From Lyngbya aestuarii BL J (GTDB lineage Bacteria > Cyanobacteriota > Cyanobacteriia > Cyanobacteriales > Microcoleaceae), in the NCBI RefSeq assembly GCF_000478195.2, contig NZ_AUZM01000012.1, forward strand, positions 1-64,000: a stretch of DNA of 64,000 nt. The letters run 5' to 3'. The notes beneath the pieces are model-generated. The model ran no database searches. It was not told the DNA's origin and was given only the letters and a program-made list of their open reading frames with translations. Shown in pieces: positions 63,897-64,000 of this stretch. The position numbers and the translations under genes are program-made. How positions within the stretch are numbered: the stretch's first letter is position 1; each line of letters starts with the position of its first letter.

Positions 63897-64000
63897 CTAA
63901 TCTGAATAGATTTTTCCATTGGGTAAAATCGCCCCTGTTAGATCCACATCTCGTAAATTCGTCCCTTTCAGACTCGCCCCTTTCAGGTTCGCCCCCCGCA
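63897..64000 (-). CDS. Pentapeptide-repeat protein, C-terminal end
   Basis: The minus strand from the window edge reads RGANLKGASLKGTNLRDVDL, then TGAILPNGKIYSD and a stop at 63897-63899. At least four A(N/D)LxX pentapeptides are present. The rest of the gene lies beyond the window. Function unknown. Confidence 0.75.
   Translation of the reverse strand, partial: RGANLKGASLKGTNLRDVDLTGAILPNGKIYSD

Overview
This window is chromosomal DNA from a cyanobacterium, most likely a filamentous Oscillatoriales-type organism (Lyngbya, Limnoraphis or Planktothrix-like). This is an inference from several signs: many HIP1 palindromes (GCGATCGC), a cytochrome b6f subunit gene (petM), phycobilisome genes (nblA, cpcS, cpcG), cyanobacterial forms of dnaA and rpoZ, and AT-rich intergenic DNA carrying small dispersed palindromic repeats. 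No rRNA, tRNA, CRISPR array, prophage or complete insertion sequence was found.

Layout. 1-4.4 kb holds housekeeping genes (DUF99 end, JmjC/cupin protein, PfkB kinase, rsmI, membrane protein). 4.5-10.3 kb holds two repeat elements, a large NACHT-HEAT NTPase whose HEAT repeats were recently duplicated, and a divergent pentapeptide-repeat membrane protein. 10.3-19.8 kb is mixed: a metallo-beta-lactamase-fold protein with lost ligands, a site-2-protease homologue with HKxxH in place of HExxH, a dead Ser/Thr kinase fragment, an orphan Dnd-associated protein 4 gene, lhgO, petM, a second NACHT protein with membrane segments, an SH3 protein and a radical-SAM activase. 19.8-29.3 kb carries ddpX, purB, bestrophin, ppgK, a YqiA-like esterase overlapping a nuclease-like gene, a pentapeptide-repeat protein and a flippase. 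29.3-36.2 kb has rpoZ, gcvP and gcvH, an alpha/beta hydrolase and an ABC ATPase. 36.5-41.8 kb has sodC and a likely bioB-bioY-lspA-FHA/PBP1 operon.

42-49.3 kb is the most coherent region. A Pho box precedes pstS. A TnpB remnant and a decayed second pstS lie between pstS and pstCAB. A strong terminator follows pstB, then convergent nblA, cpcS and cpcG, so phosphate uptake sits next to phycobilisome breakdown and assembly. 49.4-55.7 kb has three terD paralogues, an hhoA-type protease with def, and dnaA, which is split by a +1 frameshift lying on a 10-mer identical to the start of the common Illumina adapter. A 108-bp direct repeat follows dnaA. 55.7-64 kb has a TonB-like low-complexity membrane protein, sufE-hisI-cysS, a phytochrome-type GAF-GAF-GGDEF-EAL protein, hemB and the end of another pentapeptide-repeat gene.

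Most interesting items: the two NACHT proteins and the HEAT duplication; the HKxxH protease homologue; the remodelled pst locus beside nblA/cpcS/cpcG; the dispersed elements ending in TATAGC/GCTATA; and the dnaA frameshift, which is probably a data artefact. All family calls rest on motifs and remembered family features; no database search was run.
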